This document shows, in pieces, positions 1 to 7,797 of a stretch of 64,000 bases of DNA (positions within the stretch are counted from its first letter, which is position 1; each line of letters starts with the position of its first letter). The DNA is taken from positions 78,747-142,746 of the forward strand of contig NZ_JBQCKK010000009.1 in assembly GCF_051967035.1 (NCBI RefSeq), in the 5' to 3' direction. This DNA comes from Brevibacillus sp051967035. GTDB taxonomy: Bacteria > Bacillota > Bacilli > Brevibacillales > Brevibacillaceae. A program made the translations under genes and the position numbers. Under the pieces are notes generated by a model. That model was not told the origin of the DNA. It was given only the letters and a program-made list of their open reading frames with translations, and made no database searches.

Positions 1-41
1 TGGACTAGCTCCAGCTCAGCTCGCGGGTGCGTGTCCTGCCC

Positions 42-71
42 TTGCGAACATCGTCCCCCGTTTGCTACAAT
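42..71 (+). promoter_or_regulatory. Probable sigma-A promoter of the guanidine exporter operon
   Basis: The hexamer TTGCGA at 42-47 is followed after 18 bases by TACAAT at 66-71. It lies about 40 bases upstream of the guanidine riboswitch, the expected place for the promoter of an attenuated leader. The -10 is good and the -35 fair. No transcript data support it. Confidence 0.6.
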
Positions 72-111
72 AAGAGCCAGTTACCTCATGTTCCAATTGC
101 ATATATGGCGT

Positions 112-215
112 TTTCTAGGGTTCCGCGGTCACGAGGCTGGCCGGACTGGACCGAGAGAAAACACACGGCCTAAGGTCGTGTACACGGAGGGATAAAAGCC
201 CGGGAGAATATCTGT
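112..215 (+). ncRNA. Guanidine-I (ykkC class) riboswitch
   Basis: The leader carries the conserved ykkC blocks in order: CTAGGGTTCCG near 115, CCGGACTGGACCGAGAGAAA near 141-160, ACACGGAGGGATAAAAG near 182-198 and CCCGGGAGA near 200-208. In characterised members, guanidinium binding stabilises the aptamer and prevents terminator formation. Here the final conserved block overlaps the 5' arm of a terminator, which fits transcriptional activation by guanidine. The downstream paired SMR genes are the classic targets. Confidence 0.92.
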
Positions 216-241
216 GACGGTATTCGCCCGCGGCTTTTTTT
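197..241 (+). terminator. Riboswitch attenuator terminator
   Basis: AGCCCGGGAGAATA pairs imperfectly with TATTCGCCCGCGGCT and is followed by a run of seven T. The 5' arm shares bases with the last conserved block of the aptamer, so ligand binding and the terminator should be mutually exclusive. Confidence 0.85.
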
Positions 242-321
242 GGTTGTGGGAAGCAAAGGATTCGGATGAAGCTGCACGCAAGCGGTTCTTGGGGAAACGA
301 TAGGCAAAAGGAGGAATGGCG

Positions 322-675
322 GTGGGAAAGAACTGGCTTTTGGTTGTCATCGCTGCTTTGTTTGAGGTGATGTGGGTGGCGGGCTTGAAGCACGCCGACA
401 GCTTTTGGGAGTGGCTGCTGACCATTGTGGCCATCCTGGTTAGCTTCGCGACACTGATCTACTCGGGCAAAAGGCTGCCGACGAGCACGGTGTACGCCGT
501 CTTTGTCGGACTGGGGACGGCCGGTACGGTGATGGTCGAGATGGCCGTTTTTCAGGAGCCGTTCAGTTGGATCAAGGTAGGGCTGATTGCCCTTTTGCTC
601 ATCGGCATTATCGGGTTGAAGCTGGTCACGCATGAGTGTGAGGGAGATGCGCACAAGGAGGGGGACGTCGCATGA
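322..675 (+). CDS. ykkC: Guanidinium exporter, SMR family, YkkC-like subunit
   Basis: This 117-residue protein belongs to the small multidrug resistance family, Gdx branch, which exchanges guanidinium for protons across the cytoplasmic membrane. It has four hydrophobic segments and the family motif FEVMWVAGLKHA near residue 14, including the essential glutamate. I place the start at GTG 322, seven bases after GGAGG; the in-frame ATG at 316 sits only one base after it. The gene is under a guanidine-I riboswitch and its last four bases (ATGA) overlap the next SMR gene. Such pairs act as heterodimers in Bacillus, so this protein probably needs its partner. Confidence 0.92.
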   Translation: MGKNWLLVVIAALFEVMWVAGLKHADSFWEWLLTIVAILVSFATLIYSGKRLPTSTVYAVFVGLGTAGTVMVEMAVFQEPFSWIKVGLIALLLIGIIGLKLVTHECEGDAHKEGDVA

Positions 676-986
676 CCTGGATGGCTTTGATTGTTGCCGG
701 ACTGTTTGAGGTAGTAGGGGTCATGGGCATTTTGCAGGTGAACCGAAAACCGTCGCTGCGCTCCTGGGCGGTGCTGCTTGGCGGATTTTCGCTCAGCTTT
801 TTCCTGCTGTCTGTGGCGATGCGCGAGATTCCGATGGGGACGGCGTATGCGGTCTGGACGGGCATCGGCACGGTGGGAAGCGCCCTCGTAGGCATGCTGT
901 TTTACGGAGAGCCAAAAGACGGGCTGCGCCTGCTGTTCATCGGGCTGGTCATCGTGTCGGTAGCGGGCTTGAAGCTGCTGGCGTAA
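672..986 (+). CDS. ykkD: Guanidinium exporter, SMR family, YkkD-like subunit
   Basis: A 104-residue SMR protein with four membrane segments. It resembles B. subtilis YkkD in the central GTAYAVWTGIGTVG motif and in the C-terminal GLKLLA. The start ATG overlaps the stop of the preceding subunit as ATGA, so translation is probably coupled and the subunits made in equal amounts. FEVVGVMG replaces the FEVMWVAG of the first subunit, as expected of the second half of a heterodimer. The obvious role is guanidinium export with its partner under riboswitch control. Confidence 0.9.
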   Translation: MTWMALIVAGLFEVVGVMGILQVNRKPSLRSWAVLLGGFSLSFFLLSVAMREIPMGTAYAVWTGIGTVGSALVGMLFYGEPKDGLRLLFIGLVIVSVAGLKLLA

Positions 987-1082
987 AGGCACCATTTTCC
1001 TTTTTGTGGAAAGTGGCAATGGTTCTTCCCAGGGCATAGTAAACAAGGAACAGGATTTTCTTCGAGGGGGATACATGTCGGC

Positions 1083-2060
1083 ATGAGCTCTTTGTGGGCA
1101 ACGCTACAAAAAGGAAACACATCTTCGGCTACGGCCGCCCTGGGCAATTTGGGTCTGGCGATTGTCAAAGGGGTTGCTGCTGCGTTTAGCGGCAGCGGGG
1201 CCATGTTTGCGTCGGCGATGCACTCGATTGCCGATGCGGTGAACCAGGGCTTTGTTTTTTTCGGCAGCGTGCTGGCGGAGAAGAAGCCGACGCCACGGTT
1301 TCCGACCGGTTTTGGCCGCGTCATCAATCTGTTTTGCATGGTCGCGGTCATCGTCGTGACGATCATGGCGTACGAGACGATCATGGAAGGCTTCCATCTG
1401 CTCAAGGAGCCGGCGCATGCCAGCCACTTTTGGCTTAATTTTATCATTTTGTTCCTGGCGATTGTCGTCGACGGCTTCGTGCTGGTCAAAGCGATGAAAG
1501 AGATCGTCCACGAAACCCGCGTCGACGCGAAGGGCTGGGCGATCGTTCCTGCTGCTTTTCGCCATGTGGGGCGGGCGGCACCTCCTACGCGCCTCGTCTT
1601 TTACGAGGACATCGTGGCGACGACAGGCGCGGTATTGGCCTTGATCGCGGTATTGGTTACGCAGTTTACGACCTTTGCCCTGTTGGACGGCATCGCGACG
1701 ATCCTGATTGGCATTTTGATGGTCGGGGTTGCGTTCAAGGTCGGGTACGACAACATGGTCGGGCTGATCGGCGTGGCGGCTCCGAAGGAAGTGGAGGAGC
1801 GAATCGCCGCCATCATTTTTGCCGATCCCGATGTAGTCGATATCAATCGGTTGCGGATTGTCCAGGAAGGACGCTTTTACCATGTGGAGTGCTACGTGGA
1901 GCTGCGGGCGGGCCTGACGCTGGCGGTAGCAGACGATATCAAATACCGCATTCGGGACAGTCTGCTGACCGATCCCGACGTCAGCGACGTGACGATGGGC
2001 ATTCTGGAGGACAACGGCGTAAGCGACTGGGAACGGCCGATCCTCCTGAAACCGACCTGA
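1083..2060 (+). CDS. Cation diffusion facilitator family transporter
   Basis: A 325-residue polytopic membrane protein of the CDF family, which exports divalent metals such as Zn, Mn or Fe in exchange for protons. It has a membrane HxxxD pair (H47, D51). In the second site, FYEDIVATTG around residues 173-182 replaces the usual HxxxD, as in the SLC30A9/YdbO-like branch. The C-terminal cytoplasmic domain (about 230-310) has the ferredoxin-like pattern with VDINRLRIV and GRFYHVECYVE. The substrate cannot be read from sequence. It stands alone between the SMR pair and a convergent gene and shares a bidirectional terminator with the latter. Confidence 0.88.
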   Translation: MSSLWATLQKGNTSSATAALGNLGLAIVKGVAAAFSGSGAMFASAMHSIADAVNQGFVFFGSVLAEKKPTPRFPTGFGRVINLFCMVAVIVVTIMAYETIMEGFHLLKEPAHASHFWLNFIILFLAIVVDGFVLVKAMKEIVHETRVDAKGWAIVPAAFRHVGRAAPPTRLVFYEDIVATTGAVLALIAVLVTQFTTFALLDGIATILIGILMVGVAFKVGYDNMVGLIGVAAPKEVEERIAAIIFADPDVVDINRLRIVQEGRFYHVECYVELRAGLTLAVADDIKYRIRDSLLTDPDVSDVTMGILEDNGVSDWERPILLKPT

Positions 2061-2081
2061 TCCGTGGGTTCATCCGGAAAA

Positions 2082-2117
2082 AAATCCCCTCACCTTGCAT
2101 CAGGTGAGGGGATTTCG
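2082..2117. terminator. Bidirectional terminator between convergent genes
   Basis: A 13-bp stem (AAATCCCCTCACC with GGTGAGGGGATTT) is flanked by A-rich and T-rich tracts. It lies between the 3' ends of the CDF gene and the leftward CorC/HlyC-type gene and could serve both. Confidence 0.85.
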
Positions 2118-2141
2118 TTAGGAGTAGCGCCGGGCAGGCAA

Positions 2142-3494
2142 TCAGGAGACGGTCAGAAGCTCCTCCGATTGCTGGGTTTCGCCGCTTTCGATCGGCGTAA
2201 TCAGCACCCGCGTGACGCGGTGATTGTCCATCTGCTTGACGGTAAACAAATGATTCTCCCATTCTACCGTAGCGCCCACCGCAATATCTTCTTCCAGTTG
2301 GCTGTACAGCCATCCGCCAATCGTGTCCACATCCTCCGATTCCAGCTCGAACGGAAGGTGGTCGTTCAAGTCGGAGAGCATCAGCATACCGGATACGGAA
2401 AGGCCGTTTTCCAGCTTTTCGATCTCCGGTCTTTCCTCGTCGAACTCGTCCTGGATATCGCCGACGATTTCCTCCAAGATATCTTCCATGGTTACCAGAC
2501 CGGCTGTACCGCCGTACTCGTCGATGACAATCGCGAGCTGCGAGCGTTTTTTCTGCATCAGCCGCAGTACGGTACTGATCTCCATTGTTTCCGGAACAGT
2601 CAGAACCGGGCGGAGCAGCGTATTCAACTCGACATGGCCGTCCTGCAACGCGGCGAGATAAAAATCGGTCGCATGGACGAACCCGATGATGTTGTCTTTG
2701 TCCTCATCCGCTACAGGGAAACGGGTGTGGCGCTGGGTACGAATGATCTCCAGGTTCTCTTCAAACGTATTCGTGCTATATAAACAAACCATATCAATGC
2801 GCGGGATCATCGCTTCCCGGGCAAGGGTTTCGGAAAAGTCAAAAACATGTTCCACCAGCGCCAGCTCGGTTTGATCGATATGACCGCTTTGGTGGCTCTG
2901 GTTGACGAGAATGCGAATCTCTTCTTCTGTATGAGCCGCTTCATGCTCCGAAATGGCTTCGAGGCCGAAGCGTTTCATCAGGGCGTTGGCTGTTCCGTTC
3001 AAAAACCAGATGGCCGGGTAAAGCAATTTATAGAAAAACATCAATGGCGCGGCAACCCACAGCGAAGTCATTTCTGCTTTTTGAATGGCCAAAGATTTCG
3101 GCGCCAGTTCACCCAGAACGATGTGCAGGAAGGTAATGATCGCAAACGCAATACCAAAAGAGATCGCAGAAATCAGATAGTCCGGCATTCCTGTGGAACC
3201 AAGAAGCGGTTCGACAATCATGTGGGCGATAGCCGGTTCCCCGACCCACCCCAGTCCGAGCGAGGCGAGAGTAATCCCGACCTGACAGGCAGACAGGTAG
3301 CCATCGAGCTTTTGCGTTACTTTTTGGGCGTAAACGGCACGTTTGTTTCCTTCATTCACCATTTGCATCAGGCGCGTTTGCCGCACCTTGACGAGGGCGA
3401 ACTCAGCGGCGACGAAAAAGCCGTTGAGAAAAACAAGAAATAGGACAAGCAGCAGGTTGAGCACTATCGGGACGGTGTCCAAGTAAAAATTCAT
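2142..3494 (-). CDS. HlyC/CorC-type CNNM/CBS membrane protein
   Basis: About 450 residues in the order CNNM (DUF21) membrane domain (roughly 1-185, FFVAAEFALVKVR near its start), two CBS repeats (about 200-330) and a CorC/HlyC transporter-associated domain at the C-terminus (GTAGLVTMEDILEEIVGDI and the following segment). The family is annotated as hemolysin-like, but members act in Mg/Co or Zn homeostasis. The start is uncertain: ATG 3494 gives the usual N-terminus directly before the first membrane segment, but AGAGAGG is immediately adjacent. ATG 3527 and GTG 3629 lie upstream in frame. It is monocistronic. Confidence 0.85.
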   Translation of the reverse strand: MNFYLDTVPIVLNLLLVLFLVFLNGFFVAAEFALVKVRQTRLMQMVNEGNKRAVYAQKVTQKLDGYLSACQVGITLASLGLGWVGEPAIAHMIVEPLLGSTGMPDYLISAISFGIAFAIITFLHIVLGELAPKSLAIQKAEMTSLWVAAPLMFFYKLLYPAIWFLNGTANALMKRFGLEAISEHEAAHTEEEIRILVNQSHQSGHIDQTELALVEHVFDFSETLAREAMIPRIDMVCLYSTNTFEENLEIIRTQRHTRFPVADEDKDNIIGFVHATDFYLAALQDGHVELNTLLRPVLTVPETMEISTVLRLMQKKRSQLAIVIDEYGGTAGLVTMEDILEEIVGDIQDEFDEERPEIEKLENGLSVSGMLMLSDLNDHLPFELESEDVDTIGGWLYSQLEEDIAVGATVEWENHLFTVKQMDNHRVTRVLITPIESGETQQSEELLTVS

Positions 3495-3713
3495 CCTCTC
3501 TGGAATAGTATGAATGTACACTTCCATTTTACTCGATTTGGCGACATCTCTCAAAAGCGATATAGCACCGTAGCAGGCGTTTCTGCCCCCTTGCTGGGGA
3601 AGAGCGACCTTCAGGTGTTCGTAGCGCACGATTTTGCGCCCACAGAAGGCCGCAGAAGGTCACAGATGGTCAAACTTCCAGTCCGGGCAGGCCGGACGCT
3701 GGGAAAAAGCGCG

Positions 3714-4829
3714 TTATCCGTGCAAAATCTGCTGTCCGTACACGAAGAAGGCCGACAGGACAGCGGCCAGTCCCAGATAGGCAACAAGCACTTTCCACTT
3801 CGTGGCGGCAGGCGCTACATAGTACGTCGTCAGTCGGTGCATCTGTTCTTCGACTTCCGCCAGTCGCTGGCGAGCCGCTTGCTCGGCCTCGCGCAGCACT
3901 TCGGACGGGGCAGGGCGCAGCGGGTCCGAATCGATGAACAGGACCGGCTCACGCTCCCATTGCTTGAACACTTCCCATTTTCTGTTCAGATACACCTTGT
4001 CCAGTCGCGTCTGGTCGCGGATCAGTCGCTTGTCGTCTTGAAGAAACGGGAGCAGAAAGCCTTTGTCCGGCTCTGCCTGATTGATTGCGGTCACCTCTTC
4101 GTTCAGGCGGACGCGCGTATCCCAGGTTGATTCCAGCTCGGGCCATGTCGCGATGCTCTGCAAAAAGTCGGCGATTTTTTCCCGCTCGTACTGGAGTATC
4201 TGATGCTGGTAGCTTTCCCGCAGTCGGCTCCACCAGGTAATCAGGCCGATGATGAAGATCAGCACCATGATCGGTCCCGGTTTGGCAAACAGCATGATTC
4301 CCAGTCCGACCAGTCCGAAGAACCAGATTTTCGTGGACAGCACAGAGACGATCCGCCCGCCATCGAGCGGGGAGACAGGCAACAGATTGAACAGGTTGAG
4401 CAGGGCGCCGAGGTAGATGACCAAGGCCCAGAACGGGTCCTGCGTCCACCAGTACAGCGGCAGGGCAGGCAAAAAGGCGATCATGCCGGCAAGCGGTCCG
4501 CCGTAGGCCAGATAGGCTTCCGTCTTGGCATCGCGCGGCATGTCTTTCATGGCTATAAACGCACCCGCAAACGGGATGAAGACGGCTGGCGAAGTCGCAA
4601 TGCCTTTGCGTTTGGCAGCGATGACGTGCCCCATCTCATGGACGAAGATCAGGTAGACGAGCGCCACGGCGAACTTCCAGCCGTAAAACATGGCGTACGC
4701 CCACACGCTGATAACCATCGACAACAGGGTCGTGCCGAATTTGGAAAACTTGAGGATGCCGATTAGCCATTTGAAATTGGCCAGCAGGAAGGCACCGATG
4801 GCCAAGAGGACCGAACCACTTTTTTTCAT
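3714..4829 (-). CDS. Site-2-protease family (M50) membrane metalloprotease
   Basis: A 371-residue membrane protein with the zinc motif HEMGH (H64, H68) inside a membrane segment and the third ligand motif SPLDGGR (D156), the two signatures of S2P-type intramembrane proteases. A membrane core (1-210) is followed by a soluble charged region (about 215-350) and a C-terminal hydrophobic anchor. The start ATG 4829 is preceded by AGGGGAGGAG at good spacing, which excludes the longer reading frame. Its substrate is unknown, and neither an anti-sigma factor nor SpoIVFA lies nearby. The long cytoplasmic insertion is unlike SpoIVFB. Confidence 0.85.
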   Translation of the reverse strand: MKKSGSVLLAIGAFLLANFKWLIGILKFSKFGTTLLSMVISVWAYAMFYGWKFAVALVYLIFVHEMGHVIAAKRKGIATSPAVFIPFAGAFIAMKDMPRDAKTEAYLAYGGPLAGMIAFLPALPLYWWTQDPFWALVIYLGALLNLFNLLPVSPLDGGRIVSVLSTKIWFFGLVGLGIMLFAKPGPIMVLIFIIGLITWWSRLRESYQHQILQYEREKIADFLQSIATWPELESTWDTRVRLNEEVTAINQAEPDKGFLLPFLQDDKRLIRDQTRLDKVYLNRKWEVFKQWEREPVLFIDSDPLRPAPSEVLREAEQAARQRLAEVEEQMHRLTTYYVAPAATKWKVLVAYLGLAAVLSAFFVYGQQILHG

Positions 4830-4892
4830 GAAAAGCTCCTCCCCTACGTCATGGCAGTCTTTCATTCATACGGACGGTGCCCGGGAAAGTTT

Positions 4893-5195
4893 CTACTGGT
4901 CCGAAAGACGCGGATTCGAGAAGCGAAAGCCGTACTCTCCGTATGTAGGATCATAGCCAAGCTGACCGCCGTCGAAATACCAGAAATCGGTGGGGCGGAT
5001 CACAAAGCGCAAGCCTTCCACTTCGAAAACGGCGTCACCAGGCATGGCTTCGTCTTTTTCAATCGCATAAAACAGTCCGCCTGTTCCGGGCCCGCTTGTC
5101 CGAACGTACAGCCGCAGCGTATCTCCGGGGCGAAACTCGGAATATCGTTGGTAGGCGAGAGAGAATGCAGGCTCTATCGCAAGTGTGATGCTCAT
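4893..5195 (-). CDS. HesB/YneR-like (IscA-fold) protein
   Basis: This 100-residue protein resembles B. subtilis YneR of the HesB/YadR/YfhF group: PGDTLRLYVRTSG near residues 23-35, then an FWYFDGGQLGYD block near the C-terminus. It lacks the three cysteines used by IscA and SufA for Fe-S binding, so Fe-S scaffold activity should not be assumed. ATG 5195 follows AAAGGAG by seven bases, which rules out the longer frame. It reads away from the DUF3905-like gene and is separated from it by a hairpin. Confidence 0.72.
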   Translation of the reverse strand: MSITLAIEPAFSLAYQRYSEFRPGDTLRLYVRTSGPGTGGLFYAIEKDEAMPGDAVFEVEGLRFVIRPTDFWYFDGGQLGYDPTYGEYGFRFSNPRLSDQ

Positions 5196-5246
5196 GGGCA
5201 AGCTCCTTTCCATCTCTTCAAAGCCCATTGTAACATACAAACCGAA

Positions 5247-5286
5247 ACCGCCCATTCGGTTGGCCTGTCTTTTCCGAATGGGCGGT
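5247..5286 (-). terminator. Hairpin terminator downstream of the DUF3905-like gene
   Basis: ACCGCCCATTCGG pairs perfectly with CCGAATGGGCGGT around a 14-base loop. On the minus strand it follows the stop at 5306 and leads into a T-rich stretch. It probably ends that transcript before the YneR-like promoter region. Confidence 0.7.
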
Positions 5287-5305
5287 CATTTTTCACAAGA
5301 AGCGG

Positions 5306-5659
5306 TTAATCCTTGCCTTTGCTGACGTCTTTCGTCGGATGCATGAAGCGGGCATGGCTGATCGGTTTGTCCTCCAACAGCTCCTTGTTTTCGTAGGAGT
5401 TCCAGCCGATGTCATTGGTGGGATGCACCCATTGGTCGCCTGCCATGATCGAAGGATCGGTGTCTGTGCTCCAGTTGTGCAACGGGGACTCTTTGGACTC
5501 GTACTGGCTGTCTCCGATCACCACGCCGAATTCATTGACAAAAGGCGGCTGGATCGTGCGGGACGATTTTTTGTAGTCGGGCGCGCTGATCTGATGCGGC
5601 AAGGTTCCATCGAGGGAAATATCCTTCGTCTGCTCGTTGTTTTTCTGGTCGTTGTCCAT
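5306..5659 (-). CDS. DUF3905-like conserved protein
   Basis: A 117-residue acidic soluble protein without membrane segments. Its core contains IQPPFVNEFGVVIGDS, then DPSIMAGDQWVHPTNDIGWN, which I recall from the DUF3905 family of Bacillales; the family name is from memory and the function is unknown. The start ATG 5659 follows AAAGGAGGT by seven bases, so the upstream in-frame extension is not translated. The N-terminal 30 residues are rich in D, N, Q and K and are probably disordered. Confidence 0.7.
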   Translation of the reverse strand: MDNDQKNNEQTKDISLDGTLPHQISAPDYKKSSRTIQPPFVNEFGVVIGDSQYESKESPLHNWSTDTDPSIMAGDQWVHPTNDIGWNSYENKELLEDKPISHARFMHPTKDVSKGKD

Positions 5660-5839
5660 CCGTTGGACCTCCTTTATCCACACAGCCGGTATGTTTGCCA
5701 GCGAGGCATGCTCGTTTTTAGCATGCATCAGTCGGATTTCCCTTATACGGCGAGTACGGCGAGCGGCGCAACAAGCGTATCACCGACGCCCAGCCCAAAT
5801 CGGCACGAGCTGCATATGCTACAAAAAGGGGGAGATTCG

Positions 5840-6676
5840 ATGCTGACCAGTGTCGTTATTCCTGCCAAAAACGCTGACGATCAGCTGCTGTACACATTGT
5901 TCGGCTTCAACCTGCAATACTGCGCCTTCGAAGAGTTCGAGGTGATCGTCCTGGACAACGCCTCAACGGATGCGACGAGAGAAAAGCTGTCGCAATTTAC
6001 CGCCCATTTTCCGTTGAACTACGTACGGTTTCGGGCCAAAAAAACGCTTGCTCACCTGCTGAACACAGGGGTCCAACTGGCGCGCGGCGAACTGATCGTC
6101 TTCCTCGCGGCCCAGTTGATCGTCCCCCGCAGCTTTATCGGCGTGCATCAGCAGGCCCATGAAAAGTCGCGCGACCTGGTCTTGCTCGGGCAGGACCGGA
6201 AGCGAATTTATTCGGTGTATGAGCCGGGCTTCAGCGCGACCCAGCATGCGGAGTGCCAGCTCTGGCTGGAGCAATACCCGCATGTGAAGCGGCCGCATAC
6301 GCTGGGGGAATCAGTCCCTCTTCTGGAAGAGAGCCAGATTGTAAACGGCTTGCCTTTTCGCATCGGTTTGCCCTGTCCGGTCGCGCAAAAGCGGCTGGCT
6401 ATTCGGGAGAAATACGGGGCGAAGCTGGCGCGGCACCGATCGCCGTGGACACTGTTTGACATCGAGCACGTCTCGTTGCGTCGGGAGAGCCTGGCAAAAG
6501 CAGGGGCTTTTCGCGAACTGCCGCGGATCGAGATGGAACGGGATTTCGGCAAACGGCTGCGCAAAAATGGCTGCCCATTCCAGCTGGACGATAAGCTGAC
6601 GCTATTGAAGCAGGAGTACGTGCAAAAAAGGCTGGGCACAAGCGGCCCGTCTTCCAGAAAAAACCGCCGGGCGTAA
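5840..6676 (+). CDS. Family 2 glycosyltransferase
   Basis: A 278-residue protein with a GT-A fold start: TSVVIPAKNADDQLLYTL, then VIVLDNASTDATREKL (D39-N40), the nucleotide-sugar binding pattern of GT2 enzymes. It has no membrane segment or signal peptide. A basic C-terminus (RKNRRA) follows the last conserved part, IEMERDFGKRLRKNG. ATG 5840 has AAAAGGGGGAGA upstream; the longer in-frame ORF to 5339 lacks a ribosome site. Acceptor and sugar are unknown and no polysaccharide cluster surrounds it. Its stop lies inside the terminator stem. Confidence 0.82.
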   Translation: MLTSVVIPAKNADDQLLYTLFGFNLQYCAFEEFEVIVLDNASTDATREKLSQFTAHFPLNYVRFRAKKTLAHLLNTGVQLARGELIVFLAAQLIVPRSFIGVHQQAHEKSRDLVLLGQDRKRIYSVYEPGFSATQHAECQLWLEQYPHVKRPHTLGESVPLLEESQIVNGLPFRIGLPCPVAQKRLAIREKYGAKLARHRSPWTLFDIEHVSLRRESLAKAGAFRELPRIEMERDFGKRLRKNGCPFQLDDKLTLLKQEYVQKRLGTSGPSSRKNRRA

Positions 6677-6695
6677 CCATCCCGGCGGTTCCCTT
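6662..6695. terminator. Terminator after the glycosyltransferase gene
   Basis: AACCGCCGGG pairs with CCCGGCGGTT around a nine-base loop that contains the glycosyltransferase stop codon. A CCCTTTTGTG tail follows. On the other strand it could end the sspK-like transcript. Confidence 0.75.
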
Positions 6696-6701
6696 TTGTG
6701 T

Positions 6702-6833
6702 CTAACGGTTTTCTTTTAACCGCTCTTGTGGTTCACTATTGATGGAACCGTTGGAACGGATGGCTTCCGACTGGGCTTTGGGGCCACGGATTTCTGCGGT
6801 TTTTCCGAAGTCTTTTGCTTTATTGCGTACCAT
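6702..6833 (-). CDS. sspK: Small acid-soluble spore protein K-like
   Basis: A 43-residue ORF with ATG at 6833 preceded by GAGGAGGACGAGAC. The protein starts MVRNKAKDFG and contains GSINSEPQERLKENR, matching my memory of B. subtilis SspK (MVRNK at the start, then G-S/T-IN-x2-PQER), with a shorter middle. SspK is a minor spore-core protein made in the forespore under sigma-G. I did not identify a sigma-G promoter. The gene is monocistronic and divergent from the DUF3886 gene. Confidence 0.72.
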   Translation of the reverse strand: MVRNKAKDFGKTAEIRGPKAQSEAIRSNGSINSEPQERLKENR

Positions 6834-6930
6834 GTCTCGTCCTCCTCTTCATGCGAAGCGTAAAAGTAGTATGACCCAAAAAGCGCTGGAGAATGGGCGT
6901 GAATTCGATAGGGAAAGGATGGTAGTTCAC

Positions 6931-7206
6931 ATGGCGAAGAAAAAGCAAAAACAGCAACCGCAACGGCAAAACCCGGATACAGCGACAGAAGCGAAATCTT
7001 CTCTCGGCAGCCTGAAGGATCTGGTGAATCCGGATGCATGGGCCAAGCTGAAGCAGCTGGAAAAAGACATGAAATCCGAAAGCGAACGCAAGGCGAAGGA
7101 AGCGGCGGAGCAAAAGCGTCGCGAACAGGAAGAGCGCGAGCGCAACAAAAGCTTTGCGGAACTGCTGGAGGACTATGAGAAAAAGGGCGGAGGCAAGTAC
7201 AGCTGA
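6931..7206 (+). CDS. YqkE-like DUF3886 protein
   Basis: A 91-residue, highly charged protein: a basic start (MAKKKQKQQPQRQ), a short core SLGSLKDLVNPDAWAKLKQLEK, a long Lys/Glu/Arg helix that probably forms a coiled coil (residues 45-75) and a conserved end FAELLEDYEKKGGGKYS. This matches the YqkE/DUF3886 family of Bacillales, of unknown function. The start at ATG 6931 is chosen because homologues begin MAKK; ATG 6919 is an in-frame alternative but overlaps the likely ribosome site. Its stop overlaps the next start as TGATG. Confidence 0.75.
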   Translation: MAKKKQKQQPQRQNPDTATEAKSSLGSLKDLVNPDAWAKLKQLEKDMKSESERKAKEAAEQKRREQEERERNKSFAELLEDYEKKGGGKYS

Positions 7207-7352
7207 TGCGCGAGGAACGTCAGACAGGCCGACCGGATACATCGAAAAACGGCCTGATGAAAAAACGACAGCTTGCACTCAAGGATGAGGCGATCAAGCA
7301 GCGCGGCCGGCAAGTTCTCGGCCGTTTGGGGAAAAAGCAGTCCAAGGAGTGA
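7206..7352 (+). CDS. Small basic hypothetical protein
   Basis: A 48-residue ORF whose ATG shares one base with the stop of the DUF3886 gene (TGATG), so it is probably translated by coupling. The product is very basic (MREERQTGRPDTSKNG at the start, QSKE at the end) with a predicted helix in between and no membrane segment. I do not recognise a family. Tight coupling and the lack of a competing frame support a real gene. Confidence 0.55.
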   Translation: MREERQTGRPDTSKNGLMKKRQLALKDEAIKQRGRQVLGRLGKKQSKE

Positions 7353-7402
7353 TTTTTTCCCCTTCTTCCCCATATAGCTAGGAGAGGGGAAGGAGGGAGA
7401 TC

Positions 7403-7579
7403 ATGGGGACAATCCTGCTCCTGCTCAGTCTCCTCTGTGTAGCTGTAGGCACCTGGAAGCTGAGCGGTATCTACAAGGCAGACAAGACGGACAGCAAAAC
7501 GCTCTGGTGGACGGTCGCGAGTTTCGGGATTGCGCTGTTTTTTCTTTTGAAACTGATGACAGATACGTTTCCCACATAA
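7403..7579 (+). CDS. Small two-helix membrane protein
   Basis: A 58-residue ORF with ATG 7403 after GAAGGAGGGA. The first membrane segment (GTILLLLSLLCVAVGTWKL) and the second (TLWWTVASFGIALFFLLKLM) are joined by a short charged loop (IYKADKTDS). It is directly followed by a strong terminator. Function unknown. It probably shares a transcript with the two small genes upstream. Confidence 0.65.
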   Translation: MGTILLLLSLLCVAVGTWKLSGIYKADKTDSKTLWWTVASFGIALFFLLKLMTDTFPT

Positions 7580-7580
7580 G

Positions 7581-7621
7581 CATGCACCTGTGGCCGCAAG
7601 CTGCACAGGTGCATGTTTTTG
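7581..7621 (+). terminator. Rho-independent terminator
   Basis: CATGCACCTGTG pairs perfectly with CACAGGTGCATG, followed by TTTTTGT. It ends the small-gene cluster before the isomerase gene. Confidence 0.9.
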
Positions 7622-7797
7622 TACCGAGAAACAGTTCTTTTTCGACAGCGAGGTGTCGATATTCGCGATAACCGGGGCCATTTGTCGCGAATTTTTCCCG
7701 ATTGGCTCGCATTTTGTGATGTTTTGACTAAAAGCAACTTTCTGGCTGGTGGCGTGATAAGATAAGAGAATAGATGACGTTCCTTGGGAGGGGAGCC

